Source: Candidatus Endomicrobiellum porotermitis (GTDB taxonomy: Bacteria; Elusimicrobiota; Endomicrobiia; Endomicrobiales; Endomicrobiaceae). From it: a DNA stretch of 47,375 bases. The DNA lies in the NCBI GenBank assembly GCA_031289055.1, contig JAITQE010000013.1, positions 1-47,375 of the forward strand. Reading direction: 5' to 3'. Every line of letters starts with the position of its first letter. Positions within the stretch are counted from its first letter, which is position 1. Under the pieces are notes generated by a model. The model saw nothing but the letters and a program-made list of their open reading frames with translations, was not told the origin of the DNA and made no database searches. The position numbers and the translations under genes are program-made. Below are positions 28,030 through 38,457 of the stretch, one piece after another.

Positions 28030-29733
28030 AGGTCGCTTGGCGTTATTTTTTACGTTAAACGTTTTGTTATATTCTTCAATATACGTTACGTATTCCGCGG
28101 CTTTTCTAAACGCGGTATCTATGTTCATAGCAAAATTAGATCTGCCAAGAATATTTATAAACCCATAATTTTTTAATACTTTTAAAGGCTGTTTTTGTAT
28201 CTGGCATAATATAAGACAAATATTTGTCGCGGCGCATTTTTTGTAAATTTTATACAGGGCGTGGTATCCGGTTGCGTCCATAGCCGGCGCTTTCCTCATT
28301 CTAAGTATTATAACTTTGCAATCTTGGGCCTTTTCTACGTATTCTACGAACGTGCTTGCCGCTCCGAAAAAGAAAGGTCCGTTAATTTCATATAAAATTA
28401 CTCCCGCCATATTTTTTCTGCTTTCAAGTTCGCTTTCGTCAATTCCTTCGTATGCGGCGGCTGACGAAGCGTCAACATTTGCAATGTCAGCCATTCTTTT
28501 CATAAACAAGAAAGCCGCCAACACCATGCCTATTTCAATTGCATAAACTAGATCTACAAAAACTGTTAAAGCAAAGGTCGTAAGCATAACTAGAGAATCG
28601 CTTAACGGAGCTTTAAATAATTCTTTGAAAGCTTCAAAATCCATCATTCTATAAGCTACGGTAAAAAGTATAACTGCAAGCGTTGCCATAGGTATGAGAA
28701 CAATGTATTTCATAAACGCAAGCAATATTATGAAAATAAAAATTGCGTGGGCTATTCCGGACAGCGGCGTTCTTCCGCCATTGTTGACATTTGCGGCGGT
28801 TCTCGCTATTGCTCCCGCGGCTGGAATTCCGCCAAAGACGGCAGAGCCTATATTTGCTATTCCTTGAGCTATAAGCTCGGTATTTGATCTATGCTTTTTG
28901 CCTATCATTCCGTCGGCTACTACGGCCGATAACAAAGATTCTACGCCCGCAAGTATTGCTATAGTCAAAGCAGGCTGGAGTAATTTCTCTATTATTTCAA
29001 ATTTCATCGCCGGCATTTGCGGCGAAAAAGCCATGCTTCTAGTTATATCCCCAAAATGCGAATATATGGTTTCAACGTTCAGATTTAAAAATTTTACCGA
29101 AAGCGTTGAAACGACTAACGCCGCTAACGGCGCCGGAAACAATTTGAATTTTTTAGGATAATAACGCATAAACAGCAAAACGACTAATCCCACGCCGAGC
29201 GTTTGAGTATTTATTTTGCCGAAGCTTTTTATATATAGCGCCCATTTGTCAATAAAATTGGGAGGGATAGACGCAAGTCCGAGTCCAAAGAAATCGTTGA
29301 TTTGCGTTGAAAATAAAACGACTGCAATTCCGCTTGTAAAGCCTATGGTTATAGGATCTGGAACGTATCGTATAATTTTGCCAAACTTTAAAAGACCCAT
29401 TATTATCAAAAATATTCCAGCCATTGCGGTCGCGGTTATAAGTCCGCTTGTTCCATAGTTTTGTATGATTCCGCAAACTATAATTACAAAAGCTCCGGTA
29501 GGACCTCCTATTTGCACGCGACTTCCTCCGAAGAACGAAATAAGAAATCCCGCAATCACGGCGGTTATAAGCCCTTTTCCCGGCATAACTCCGGAAGCAA
29601 TGCCGAACGCTATAGAAAGCGGAATAGCTATAAAGGCCACTATAAGTCCGGCGTTTATATCTGTGATTATGCGGTTTGCGGTAAATTCTTGAGGACTGTT
29701 TTTTAGTAGGGTAAATAATTTCGGTTTAAACAT
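28021..29733 (-). CDS. SulP-family anion transporter with STAS domain
   Basis: 570 residues. About 10-12 membrane spans fill residues 20-440, including the family motifs IAIPLSIAFGIASGVMPGKGL and GGSRVQIGGPTGAFVIIV. A C-terminal cytoplasmic STAS domain (about 455-560) has KVIILRMRKAPAMDATGYHAL. SulP proteins move sulfate, bicarbonate, oxalate or dicarboxylates; the substrate cannot be read from sequence. No carbonic anhydrase is fused or adjacent. Confidence 0.9.
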   Translation of the reverse strand: MFKPKLFTLLKNSPQEFTANRIITDINAGLIVAFIAIPLSIAFGIASGVMPGKGLITAVIAGFLISFFGGSRVQIGGPTGAFVIIVCGIIQNYGTSGLITATAMAGIFLIIMGLLKFGKIIRYVPDPITIGFTSGIAVVLFSTQINDFFGLGLASIPPNFIDKWALYIKSFGKINTQTLGVGLVVLLFMRYYPKKFKLFPAPLAALVVSTLSVKFLNLNVETIYSHFGDITRSMAFSPQMPAMKFEIIEKLLQPALTIAILAGVESLLSAVVADGMIGKKHRSNTELIAQGIANIGSAVFGGIPAAGAIARTAANVNNGGRTPLSGIAHAIFIFIILLAFMKYIVLIPMATLAVILFTVAYRMMDFEAFKELFKAPLSDSLVMLTTFALTVFVDLVYAIEIGMVLAAFLFMKRMADIANVDASSAAAYEGIDESELESRKNMAGVILYEINGPFFFGAASTFVEYVEKAQDCKVIILRMRKAPAMDATGYHALYKIYKKCAATNICLILCQIQKQPLKVLKNYGFINILGRSNFAMNIDTAFRKAAEYVTYIEEYNKTFNVKNNAKRPSA

Positions 29734-30059
29734 TTGTTGAAGACTTAAATTCCTTATAAGGCAAAAGCGAATCCTGCGCCCGGTTTCTTTTATTATTTTT
29801 TATATGTTTTCAAGTAGAGCAATTCTATATAACAAAAACGCTTTCAGCAAGTTTTTGACTTAGACCGCAAAATTTATAAATTTTGAAAGTTTTTAACTTC
29901 AAATACGGAAACTTTGAGAAAAGTCGCATTAAAAGAGCCAAACGTATCGTTAAGTTATTTATTAGAATTAACGGCGTTTTAATGCGCTGGTGCGCATTAT
30001 CGCTAAAATTTTGATATATTAGCCTTAAGTTTTGTTAATTAAGATTTGCGGTCTTATAA
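29734..30059. other. Divergent intergenic region, sulP to folK
   Basis: 326 bases without a supported gene, very A/T-rich. It must hold promoters for sulP (-) and folK (+), but I find no pair of boxes good enough to name. The one clear structure is a perfect palindromic hairpin AATGCGC-TGGT-GCGCATT at 29981-29998, about 60 bases before folK and not followed by a T-run, so an operator is likelier than a terminator. Confidence 0.6.
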
Positions 30060-30554
30060 ATGAGAAATGTAATATACTTAGGCATGGGTTCAAACGTCGG
30101 AGACAGGGCTGAAAATATAATTTTTGCTTTGTCTGTTTTGCAAAGCGGCGGTTTTGTTGACGTAAAAAAAATCTCATCTTTTTACGAAACGTATCCAATC
30201 GGACCGAAACAAAGAAAATTTTATAATATCGCGGTTAAAGCAACCGCGTCTTTAAATCCGCAAAAGCTGCTTTCTCTTATAAAACAAACTGAAAGCCTTA
30301 TGGGGCGGAAAAAAACTCTACGTTGGGGACCGCGCATAATAGACATAGATATTTTGTTTTTTAATAATATCGTTATTGCTGAAAAAAACTTGACGGTCCC
30401 TCATAAAGAAATACAAAACAGGCTTTTTGTATTAGCTCCCCTTAACGAAATTTCTGGAAATTTCATATGCCCGCTTTCAAATAAAAAGATAAGCCGTATT
30501 TTGAGCGAAAAATTGTTGACACTAAGATGTCAAAAAGTTAAAATCTTAGGCTGA
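30060..30554 (+). CDS. folK: 6-hydroxymethyl-7,8-dihydropterin pyrophosphokinase
   Basis: 164 residues, standard HPPK length. Motifs are [15 protein letters not shown] near the N-terminus, [15 protein letters not shown], and the substrate/Mg motif [14 protein letters not shown] followed by [19 protein letters not shown]. It transfers pyrophosphate from ATP in folate synthesis. folP and folB are not here; instead the gene heads a transcript with panB-panC-nadB-uvrA, mixing folate, pantothenate and NAD synthesis. Confidence 0.93.
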   Translation: MRNVIYLGMGSNVGDRAENIIFALSVLQSGGFVDVKKISSFYETYPIGPKQRKFYNIAVKATASLNPQKLLSLIKQTESLMGRKKTLRWGPRIIDIDILFFNNIVIAEKNLTVPHKEIQNRLFVLAPLNEISGNFICPLSNKKISRILSEKLLTLRCQKVKILG

Positions 30555-30582
30555 AAGACGCTATACAAAAAAAAGGCGAAGA

Positions 30583-31383
30583 ATGAATAAGAAAACTGTT
30601 GCGACAATCTTAGATAAAAAACGTAAATCCGAAAAGATAACGATGCTTACGTGTTACGACTACGTTGCGGCAAGGCTTATTTCTTCGCAAGATATAGATA
30701 TGCTGCTTGTCGGGGATTCCTTGGGCAACGTAAAGCTTGGGTATGAAAATACTCTCCCTGTAACTGTTGACGATATGGTTTATCACACGAAAGCGGTAAA
30801 AAGAGGCAATGCTGGAGCTGTGCTTGTTACAGACATGCCGTTTATGTCTTACGAATCAAGCGTTGAAGAAGCTATTAAAAACGCGGGAAGAATTATAAAA
30901 GAAGGCGGCGCTGAAGCTGTAAAAATTGAAGGCGGAATAGAGATTGAAGGGCAGGTCAAAGCTATAGTAAACGCTAAAGTTCCCGTAGTTGGTCATCTGG
31001 GTTTGACGCCTCAGGCGATAAACATATTCGGCGGCTTCAAAGTTCAAGGAAGGACTCAAGAAGCTCACGATAGGCTTATATCGGATGCAAAAGCGCTTGA
31101 AAAAGCCGGAGCGTTTGCAGTCGTGCTTGAGGCTGTGCCGGAACGTCTCGCCAAAGAAGTAACGGAAACTTTAAATATTCCGACAATAGGCATAGGCGCC
31201 GGTCGCTATTGCGACGGACAAGTTTTGGTTGTAGACGATATGTTAGGAATGTTCACGGATTTTACGCCTAAGTTTGTAAAGAGGTATGCCAATCTTGACG
31301 AGATAATAGCAGCGGCGGTTAAGAGTTATGTAGACGAAGTTAAAGAAGGGAAGTTCCCGAAGGAAGAAAATACTTACGAATGA
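30583..31383 (+). CDS. panB: 3-methyl-2-oxobutanoate hydroxymethyltransferase
   Basis: 266 residues, full length. Motifs include [62 protein letters not shown] and [21 protein letters not shown]. It makes ketopantoate from 2-oxoisovalerate and methylene-THF, the first step of pantothenate synthesis. Its TGA stop overlaps the panC ATG (ATGA), so translation is coupled. Confidence 0.96.
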   Translation: MNKKTVATILDKKRKSEKITMLTCYDYVAARLISSQDIDMLLVGDSLGNVKLGYENTLPVTVDDMVYHTKAVKRGNAGAVLVTDMPFMSYESSVEEAIKNAGRIIKEGGAEAVKIEGGIEIEGQVKAIVNAKVPVVGHLGLTPQAINIFGGFKVQGRTQEAHDRLISDAKALEKAGAFAVVLEAVPERLAKEVTETLNIPTIGIGAGRYCDGQVLVVDDMLGMFTDFTPKFVKRYANLDEIIAAAVKSYVDEVKEGKFPKEENTYE

Positions 31384-32219
31384 AAGTTATAAAGAGCTCT
31401 TTGCGGATGCAAAAGATTGCCTTCAAACATTTAAAAGCGGGCGACGAGATTGGTCTTGTGCCCACCATGGGAGCGTTGCATAACGGGCATATCTCGTTGA
31501 TAGAAAAGTCGGCAAAAAACGACGATATTACAATAGTTTCAATTTTTGTAAATCCTGTTCAGTTTGGACATGGAGAAGATTATTTAAAATATCCGCGTCC
31601 GGTAAAAAAAGATTTGGAAATTTGCAAAAAAAACCGCGTTGATTACGCGTTTATGCCTTCGGTAAAAGATATGTTCCCCCAAGAGCATAAAGCTTTTGTT
31701 GAAGTAAAAGCTCTGCAGGACATAATGTGTGGCGCGTTTAGACCCGTTCATTTTAGAGGCGTAGTTACGGCGGTTTCAAAACTTTTCAACATATCTTTCG
31801 CCGACAGGGCTTATTTCGGCATGAAAGACTTTCAACAGCTTAAGATAATAGAGAAAATGGCTAAGGACTTAAGTTTCAGGACAAAGATAGTTCCGTGTCC
31901 GATAGTCAGGGAAAAAAACGGATTGGCTCTTTCAAGCAGAAATTCTTATTTGAGCGATGAGGAAAAAGCGGTGAGCTTGAATATTTCTAAATCTTTAAAA
32001 GAAGCCGCTAAAGAATTTAAAAGCAAGTCTTTAAGCGCGGTTAAGAATAGCGCGATAAGCAAACTTAAAAAAATTCCAAACAGTAAAATTGATTATGCGG
32101 AAATTGTTTCGGCGAGCGATTTGTCTCCCGCTTATAGAAATACGAAAAAAGTTGTTTTTGCGGTTGCGGTTTGGGTAGGCAAAACCAGACTAATAGATAA
32201 TATACAAATGACAAAATAG
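31380..32219 (+). CDS. panC: Pantothenate synthetase
   Basis: 279 residues, full length. Motifs are [17 protein letters not shown] (HIGH-like ATP site), [49 protein letters not shown] and [11 protein letters not shown]. It joins pantoate and beta-alanine with ATP. No panD (aspartate decarboxylase) is seen nearby, so beta-alanine must come from elsewhere. Confidence 0.96.
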   Translation: MKVIKSSLRMQKIAFKHLKAGDEIGLVPTMGALHNGHISLIEKSAKNDDITIVSIFVNPVQFGHGEDYLKYPRPVKKDLEICKKNRVDYAFMPSVKDMFPQEHKAFVEVKALQDIMCGAFRPVHFRGVVTAVSKLFNISFADRAYFGMKDFQQLKIIEKMAKDLSFRTKIVPCPIVREKNGLALSSRNSYLSDEEKAVSLNISKSLKEAAKEFKSKSLSAVKNSAISKLKKIPNSKIDYAEIVSASDLSPAYRNTKKVVFAVAVWVGKTRLIDNIQMTK

Positions 32220-32230
32220 GAGTATACGAT

Positions 32231-33829
32231 ATGATAAAATCAGATTATTTGGTTATAGGCAGCGGCATAGCGGGGCTTAGTTTTGCTTTAAAGGCGGCAA
32301 AATGCGGGGCGGTTTCTTTAATAACAAAAAGGAAACTGCTTGATTCTTCTACGAGTAGGTCCCAGGGCGGCGTTGCCTGCGTTACGGATAAGTCGGATAC
32401 TTTTGAAGAGCATGCGCGCGATACTCTCGCTTCTGGCGTTGGTCTTTGCAATAAAGATATGGTTAAAAAGATGGTAAAAGAAGCTCCTGAGAGAATAAAA
32501 GAGCTTGTGGAACTTGGCGTTAAATTCACAAAGAAAGATGATTTTTCTTTTGAATTTGATTTGGGTTTAGAGGGCGGACACTGCAAGAGAAGAATCCTTC
32601 ACGCAGGCGACGTTACAGGCGGAGAGATAGAAAAAATTTTGATAAGCAATATTTCTAAATTTAAAAATATAACTATTTACGAAGAGCATGCTGCTATTGA
32701 TTTGATTTTGGACGATAACGGCGTTTGTTCTGGAGCGTATGTCTTAAATAATGAAAACAATGAAGTAGAAGCGTTTCAGGCAAAAGTCGTCGTTTTAGCT
32801 TGCGGCGGAGCGGGGAAAACTTACCTGTACACTTCAAATCCCGACGTCGCCACGGGCGACGGCATAGCAATGGCGTACAGAGCTGGCGCAGATATTGCGA
32901 ATATGGAGTTTGTTCAGTTCCACCCTACGTGCTTATACAACGGCGAAGCTAAGTCTTTTTTGATATCGGAAGCGGTCCGCGGCGAAGGCGCTGTTTTAAG
33001 ACTTAAAACCGGCGAACGTTTTATGGATAAGTACAGCTCTAAAAAAGAGCTTGCTCCCAGAGACATAGTCGCAAGAGCCATAGATACGGAATTAAAAGCA
33101 AGAAGGGAAAACTTTGTTTATTTGGACATTACGTCAAAAAGCAGAGATTTCCTCGTCAGAAGATTTCCCAATATTTATGCAAAATGTCTTGAGTACGGCA
33201 TAGACATGGCTAAAGATATGATCCCGGTAATTCCTTCTGCTCATTTTTTTTGCGGGGGCGTAAATATTGACGAACGCGGAAAGACGACTATAGAAAATCT
33301 TTACGCTATAGGCGAAACGTCTTGTTCGGGAATACACGGAGCCAACAGACTTGCGTCCAATTCCTTACTTGAAGGCATAGTTTATGCCGACAGAGCCTAT
33401 AAAGATTCTTTGGGGTTATTAAACAAAGAACATTCTAAAATTAACAATAGGGAAAATAAAATCAATAATTCTTCAAAGCCGTCGCAGATTGTGTTCATGC
33501 AGGAATGGGAAGAAATCAGGCGGTTGGCGTGGAGTTATTTAGGCATATATCGCTCAAACGAGAAACTTTTAAAAGCTAAGAAAAGAATAAATATTTTGAA
33601 AAACGAAATAGACAAATACTTTGCGGACGCTCCCGTAAGCGTTGACAGCATTGAGTTGAGAAATATATCATGCGTGTCGGAACTTATATTGCGTTCTGCA
33701 ATGCTTAGAAAAGAAAGCAGAGGTCTTCACTTTAACGTTGATTATCCCTTCATGTTGTCTGAAGCCTATAATACGATACTAAACATAAATAGGAAAGAAA
33801 CGTTTATACGGCTTGCCGCAGAGGAATAG
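32231..33829 (+). CDS. nadB: L-aspartate oxidase
   Basis: 532 residues. The FAD-binding motif [13 protein letters not shown] opens the protein. Further motifs are [63 protein letters not shown] and [21 protein letters not shown]. The C-terminal helical domain is of the succinate-dehydrogenase type. It oxidises aspartate to iminoaspartate for NadA; in an anaerobe fumarate would be the electron acceptor. RBS TAGGAG. It ends two bases before uvrA. Confidence 0.95.
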   Translation: MIKSDYLVIGSGIAGLSFALKAAKCGAVSLITKRKLLDSSTSRSQGGVACVTDKSDTFEEHARDTLASGVGLCNKDMVKKMVKEAPERIKELVELGVKFTKKDDFSFEFDLGLEGGHCKRRILHAGDVTGGEIEKILISNISKFKNITIYEEHAAIDLILDDNGVCSGAYVLNNENNEVEAFQAKVVVLACGGAGKTYLYTSNPDVATGDGIAMAYRAGADIANMEFVQFHPTCLYNGEAKSFLISEAVRGEGAVLRLKTGERFMDKYSSKKELAPRDIVARAIDTELKARRENFVYLDITSKSRDFLVRRFPNIYAKCLEYGIDMAKDMIPVIPSAHFFCGGVNIDERGKTTIENLYAIGETSCSGIHGANRLASNSLLEGIVYADRAYKDSLGLLNKEHSKINNRENKINNSSKPSQIVFMQEWEEIRRLAWSYLGIYRSNEKLLKAKKRINILKNEIDKYFADAPVSVDSIELRNISCVSELILRSAMLRKESRGLHFNVDYPFMLSEAYNTILNINRKETFIRLAAEE

Positions 33830-33830
33830 C

Positions 33831-36644
33831 ATGGATATAATTAAAATCCGCGGCGCAAGACAGCATAATCTTAAAAATATAGATCTCGATATTCCCAGAA
33901 ATAAGCTTGTCGTTGTTACAGGCTTGTCTGGGTCTGGCAAATCGTCTCTTGCTTTTGACACTATATATGCGGAAGGTCAAAGAAGATACGTAGAGTCTTT
34001 ATCAGCTTACGCGAGACAATTTCTTGATCTTATGGATAAGCCTGACGCGGATATTATTGAAGGTTTGTCGCCTGCGATTTCAATTGAGCAAAGAAATCCT
34101 TCGCATAATCCTCGTTCTACCGTAGGAACGGTTACTGAAATTTACGATTATTTAAGATTGTTATTTGCAAGAGTAGGCGTTCCTCATTGTCCAAAATGCG
34201 GTAAAGAGGTAAACCCGCAATCCGCGCAGCAGATAATAGATGAGATTATGAAACTTCCTGAAAACGCTATGATTCATATTTTTGCGCCGCTTATAAAAGG
34301 AAGAACGGGAACTTACGAAGAGCTTTTTTCTCGTCTTGCAAAAAGCGGCTACTCGCGAGTAAGAGTTGATAACAATACTTACATGCTTGACGAAAAAATA
34401 GAGTTGGACAGATATAAAAAACATTCCATAGACGTAATTATTGACAGAATAAAACTAAATCAAAACTTGCGTTCAAGAGTGGCGGCGTCTATAGAATCGG
34501 CTCTTAAAGAATCAAGAGGGATACTGTCGGTAGCCGTTGTGGAAACCGGTAAAATTGCCTCTGAAAATGTTTACAGCGAACAATATTCGTGCGTTGATTG
34601 CGGTATAAGCATTTCGGAAGTTGAGCCTAGATTATTTTCTTTTAATTCTCCTTTTGGCGCGTGTCCCGAGTGCTCAGGGCTTGGGAACAAAATAGAAATT
34701 GACGAAAATTTAGTGGTGCCGGATAAAAACCGCTCGTTAAAACAAGGCGCGATTGTCGCATGGTCCGAGCCTGTAACTACAAGAACTAACAGATGGAAAA
34801 ACAGTTGGGGCGGTTACTATTGGGAACTTTTGTCCAAAGCCGCAAAAGACAATAAAATACCTTTAAACGTCGCGTGGAAAGATTTAACAAGAAAACAGCA
34901 GGAAATACTTCTCTTTGGCAAAGACGACTTTGAAGGCGTTGTAACAAACATGCAGCGTCGTCATAGCGAGACGGAATCTGATTTTGTAAGGGAAGAAATT
35001 TTTAACAAATATATGGATCAAAAGATTTGTCCGTCTTGCAAAGGCAAAAGGCTTAAAAAAGAAGCTCTTTCAGTTCTTATATATGATAAATCTATTGCGG
35101 ACATAACTAAAATGTCTGTAGAAAAATCTTTTGATTTCTTTAGCAAGGTTAAATTTGGCGGAAAAGACAAAGAAATAAGCAAGACTATTTTAAAAGAAAT
35201 ACGCTTAAGACTGCAGTTTTTAAACAATGTGGGCTTGGGCTATTTAAGCTTAGACAGGGGAAGCGGAACTCTTTCAGGCGGGGAAGCCCAGAGAATACAT
35301 TTGGCTACGCAAATAGGCTCGGGTCTTACGGGCGTGTTGTATGTTCTTGACGAGCCGTCTATAGGTCTGCATCAAAGAGACAATGATAAACTTTTGGAAA
35401 CGCTGATAAAGCTTAGAGATTTAGGAAATACTTTGATTGTTGTTGAACATGATGAAGATACGATACGCGCCGCAGACTACATAATAGATTTGGGGCCGGG
35501 AGCCGGAATCCACGGCGGGCATATAGTGGCTCAAGGCAGCGCCAAAGAAATAATGAAATCAAAAAAATCTTTAACTGGACAATACTTAAGCGGATCTTTG
35601 GCAATCCCCGTCCCAAAGAAGAGAAAACAGCTTCTGGACAAGTGGCTTACGATTGAAGGAGCGCAACAGTTTAACTTAAAGAACTTAAGCGTCCGCGTTC
35701 CGTTGGGTCTTTTTGTTTGCGTAACTGGCGTGTCTGGCAGCGGCAAGTCTACTTTGGTTCATGAAATAATATATAAAAATCTCGCCAAAGAACTTTACGG
35801 AGCGAAAGAAGCTCCCGGTAAATTTAAAAGTATGGAAGGTCTTGAGAATATAGACAAAGTTGTAATTGTCGACCAATCGCCTATAGGCAGGACTCCAAGG
35901 TCAAACCCCGCGACTTATACAGGCGCGTTTTCAATTATAAGAGATTTATTTGCTCAAGTTCCCGAGTCAAAAGCTAGAGGTTATCAGTCCGGAAGATTTT
36001 CTTTTAACGTAAAAGGCGGCAGATGTGAAAATTGTCAGGGAGACGGAACGTTAAAGATAGAAATGCAGTTTCTTCCAGACGTTTACGTAAAATGCGACGT
36101 GTGCGGCGGAAGAAGGTTTAATGAAGAAACTTTACAAATAAGATATAACGGTAAAAATATTGATGAAGTTTTAAATATGACGGTGGAAGAAAGCGTAAAG
36201 TTTTTTGAAAATTTTCCTACTTTAAAAAGAATACTTTCAACGCTTGAAGACGTGGGGCTTGGGTACGTCAAGGTTGGTCAGCCGGCGACTACTCTTTCCG
36301 GCGGAGAGGCGCAAAGAATAAAACTTGCCTCCGAACTTTCAAAAAGAGCTACGGGAAGAACGATATATGTTCTTGACGAGCCTACTACGGGCTTGCATTT
36401 TTCAGACGTTGAAAAACTTCTTGAAGTACTTCAAAGGCTTTCCTACGCTGGAAACACCGTTCTTGTAATAGAGCATAATCTTGATGTTATTAAAACTGCC
36501 GATTGGATAATAGATTTGGGACCCGAAGGCGGCGAAAGAGGCGGAAAAATTATTGCGCAGGGAACGCCTGAAGAGATAATGAAAAATCCGAAGTCTTTTA
36601 CAGGACATTATTTAAAAGAACATATAAACCGTAACCGCCGTTAA
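33831..36644 (+). CDS. uvrA: Excinuclease ABC subunit A
   Basis: 937 residues, normal length. First ATPase module: Walker [29 protein letters not shown], signature [19 protein letters not shown]. Second: [27 protein letters not shown]. Zinc sites [36 protein letters not shown] and CENCQGDG-to-CDVCGG are complete. UvrA scans DNA for bulky damage with UvrB. The start at 33831 follows GAGGA at good spacing; an in-frame codon at 33813 would overlap nadB. Confidence 0.97.
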   Translation: MDIIKIRGARQHNLKNIDLDIPRNKLVVVTGLSGSGKSSLAFDTIYAEGQRRYVESLSAYARQFLDLMDKPDADIIEGLSPAISIEQRNPSHNPRSTVGTVTEIYDYLRLLFARVGVPHCPKCGKEVNPQSAQQIIDEIMKLPENAMIHIFAPLIKGRTGTYEELFSRLAKSGYSRVRVDNNTYMLDEKIELDRYKKHSIDVIIDRIKLNQNLRSRVAASIESALKESRGILSVAVVETGKIASENVYSEQYSCVDCGISISEVEPRLFSFNSPFGACPECSGLGNKIEIDENLVVPDKNRSLKQGAIVAWSEPVTTRTNRWKNSWGGYYWELLSKAAKDNKIPLNVAWKDLTRKQQEILLFGKDDFEGVVTNMQRRHSETESDFVREEIFNKYMDQKICPSCKGKRLKKEALSVLIYDKSIADITKMSVEKSFDFFSKVKFGGKDKEISKTILKEIRLRLQFLNNVGLGYLSLDRGSGTLSGGEAQRIHLATQIGSGLTGVLYVLDEPSIGLHQRDNDKLLETLIKLRDLGNTLIVVEHDEDTIRAADYIIDLGPGAGIHGGHIVAQGSAKEIMKSKKSLTGQYLSGSLAIPVPKKRKQLLDKWLTIEGAQQFNLKNLSVRVPLGLFVCVTGVSGSGKSTLVHEIIYKNLAKELYGAKEAPGKFKSMEGLENIDKVVIVDQSPIGRTPRSNPATYTGAFSIIRDLFAQVPESKARGYQSGRFSFNVKGGRCENCQGDGTLKIEMQFLPDVYVKCDVCGGRRFNEETLQIRYNGKNIDEVLNMTVEESVKFFENFPTLKRILSTLEDVGLGYVKVGQPATTLSGGEAQRIKLASELSKRATGRTIYVLDEPTTGLHFSDVEKLLEVLQRLSYAGNTVLVIEHNLDVIKTADWIIDLGPEGGERGGKIIAQGTPEEIMKNPKSFTGHYLKEHINRNRR

Positions 36645-36774
36645 GTCTTTTATCGTCGTTTTGTAATGCTTTGGCGGCAATTTCAGTGTAAGGCGCAAAG
36701 TAATTTTGTCGTTATAGCGAAGCGCAAACGGCAACGAAGCGACTCAGTAAGGAATCGTAAGTTGAGAGGATAAA

Positions 36775-36948
36775 ATGCTTTTAAATTTGACGGTAAACGC
36801 TATAATATTTTCTATTTTTTATACGTTGATATTTTTGTTAATTTACAAAATAAAAATGCTTAAAATAAAATTTGTGCCGATATTCTTCTTCTCGGCAATT
36901 ATATATTTTTTTATCGCTTTTATGCTTAAAAAATATGTCAACCTATGA
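36775..36948 (+). CDS. Small two-span membrane protein
   Basis: 57 residues, family unknown. Two hydrophobic segments (about 5-24 and 33-51) are separated by a basic loop KIKMLKIK. It has a good ribosome site (GAGAGGA five bases before the ATG) and ends inside the AlkD-like gene, overlapping its ATG by 14 bases, which suggests translational coupling. Composition (Phe, Ile, Lys) is that of a real small membrane protein. Confidence 0.6.
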   Translation: MLLNLTVNAIIFSIFYTLIFLLIYKIKMLKIKFVPIFFFSAIIYFFIAFMLKKYVNL

Positions 36949-37684
36949 AAATAAATTCTTCTCCAAATTTTATAAAGACTTGCTTTTAAAAGATTTAAAA
37001 AAGTATGTTGAACCTGTTTTTGCCGACTGGTGCAGGAAAATTTTGAATATTTGCGAAGGCAGATACGCTCAAGATGATATTCTGCTTGGAGTCCGAGCGC
37101 CTAAACTGCGAGCTTTAGCAAAAAAATACGCTAAGTTGGTAAATTTAAAAGAAACTGAAAAATTACTACAAGATAAAATCCACGAACTCAGATTTATTGC
37201 ATTAGTTATTTTGTCTGAGAAATATAAAAAGTCGGATAATAAATTTAAATCAAAGATAGCAAAATTATATTTAAGAAATTATAAATATATTAACAACTGG
37301 GATTTAGTTGATATGTCCGCGCCGCATATATCAGGGCATTATTGGCATAACAATGAGTTGGATAAGTTCTGGGAATTTTCCAAATCAGGACATTTGTGGA
37401 AAGAAAGAATAGCTATGCTCTCAACCTTTTGTTTTATAAGACAAAACAGATTCGCCGAGACATTAAAACTTGCTGAAATGTTTTTAAATCATAAACACGA
37501 TTTAATGCGCAAAGCCGCGGGCTGGATGCTTAGAGAAGTCGGCAAGAGAGATAAGAAAGCGTTGCTTTCTTTTTTAGATAAGCATGCCAGTATTATGCCT
37601 CAAATAATGCTTAGATACTCTATTGAAAAACTGCCCGAAGAGCAAAGAAAGTTTTACTTAGAAAAAAGCTCTCATGATTCATAA
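36935..37684 (+). CDS. DNA alkylation repair enzyme, AlkD-like HEAT-repeat protein
   Basis: 249 residues from the ATG at 36935. It has the AlkD-family opening DILLGVRAPKLRALAKKYAK, the repeat IHELRFIALVILSEKYK, and the conserved NNWDLVDMSAPHISGHYW and DLMRKAAGWMLREVGKRD. AlkD-type glycosylases remove N3- and N7-alkylpurines without base flipping. A longer frame from 36872 would lie within the preceding membrane protein and starts with unconserved residues. It follows uvrA, so two DNA-repair functions are adjacent. Confidence 0.85.
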   Translation: MSTYENKFFSKFYKDLLLKDLKKYVEPVFADWCRKILNICEGRYAQDDILLGVRAPKLRALAKKYAKLVNLKETEKLLQDKIHELRFIALVILSEKYKKSDNKFKSKIAKLYLRNYKYINNWDLVDMSAPHISGHYWHNNELDKFWEFSKSGHLWKERIAMLSTFCFIRQNRFAETLKLAEMFLNHKHDLMRKAAGWMLREVGKRDKKALLSFLDKHASIMPQIMLRYSIEKLPEEQRKFYLEKSSHDS

Positions 37685-37748
37685 AAAGTTTAGAGCTGGA
37701 TATTATTGACTCGTTCGCGCAAGTATTATAGCTTAGGAGAATGTTATT

Positions 37749-37793
37749 ATGTCAACAGATAGGCTAGCGAAGGTGTATTTTAGAACGGGATGA
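37749..37793 (+). other. Short upstream ORF in frame with queC
   Basis: Fourteen codons (MSTDRLAKVYFRTG, then TGA) with a strong AGGAGA ribosome site, ending six bases before the queC ATG and in the same frame. It may be a leader peptide, a gene remnant or chance. I found no preQ1 riboswitch signature in the 115-base gap. Confidence 0.3.
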
Positions 37794-37799
37794 GATAAT

Positions 37800-38456
37800 A
37801 TGTCAAAAGCAAAAAAAGCGGTAATTCTGTTTTCTGGCGGCGTAGATTCTACAACGGTTTTATATTACGCAATTAATAAAGGATATAAATGCAGTTGTTT
37901 GTTATTTGATTACGATCAGAGACATAAGAAAGAGATAAAATCAGCTCTTAAGATTGCAAAAGTTGTTAAAGCTGAACATTCAATTGTAAAGATATTTCTT
38001 CCTTGGTCTAACGATGTTTTAACAAATAAAGATAAGAAAGTTCCTGTCCATAAAATTCTTCCTAAGTCTGTTCCGCCTACTTATGTTCCCGGGAGAAACG
38101 CGCTGTTTCTTTCTTACGCGCTTTCTTATGCGCAGTCAATAAAGGCGGAAGCAATTTTCATTGGCGTAAACGCTGTGGATTTTTCAAATTATCCGGATTG
38201 TACGGCGAATTTTATAAAGGCGTACAACGGCGTGTTAAAAGCTTTAAATACAAAAATAGCCGTTCAAACTCCGCTTTTAAAAATGAATAAAGCTCAAATA
38301 GTAAAACTCGGGATGAAGTTAAATGTTCCGTACGAACACACATGGACATGTTACAATGGTTATAGTAAGCCTTGCATGGAATGCGATTCCTGTAAGTTGA
38401 GAGCAAAAGGCTTTAAAGAAGCAAAATTGCTTGATCCGGCGTTAGGAAAGGAATAA
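37800..38456 (+). CDS. queC: 7-cyano-7-deazaguanine synthase
   Basis: 218 residues. The PP-loop ATPase motif is VILFSGGVDSTTVLYYA, followed by CLLFDYDQRHKKE and VPGRNALFLSYAL. The C-terminal zinc site is TCYNGYSKPCMECDSCKLR (four cysteines). It converts carboxy-deazaguanine to preQ0 in the queuosine tRNA-modification pathway. The adjoining queE supplies its substrate. queD, queF and tgt are not in the window. Confidence 0.95.
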   Translation: MSKAKKAVILFSGGVDSTTVLYYAINKGYKCSCLLFDYDQRHKKEIKSALKIAKVVKAEHSIVKIFLPWSNDVLTNKDKKVPVHKILPKSVPPTYVPGRNALFLSYALSYAQSIKAEAIFIGVNAVDFSNYPDCTANFIKAYNGVLKALNTKIAVQTPLLKMNKAQIVKLGMKLNVPYEHTWTCYNGYSKPCMECDSCKLRAKGFKEAKLLDPALGKE

Positions 38457-38457
38457 A

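Noticed and set aside
29461-29706. Two overlapping plus-strand frames opposite sulP
   Set aside because: sulP is intact and clearly coding here; these frames have no ribosome site and no family features.
36650-36774. Repeat element with CGAAGCG twice after uvrA
   Set aside because: The seven-base word recurs only once more, 18 bases on; there is no sign of a REP family or mobile element in the window.
37685-37799. A preQ1 riboswitch before queC
   Set aside because: I could not find the expected stem and A-rich tail; only a short ORF and weak promoter-like words are visible.
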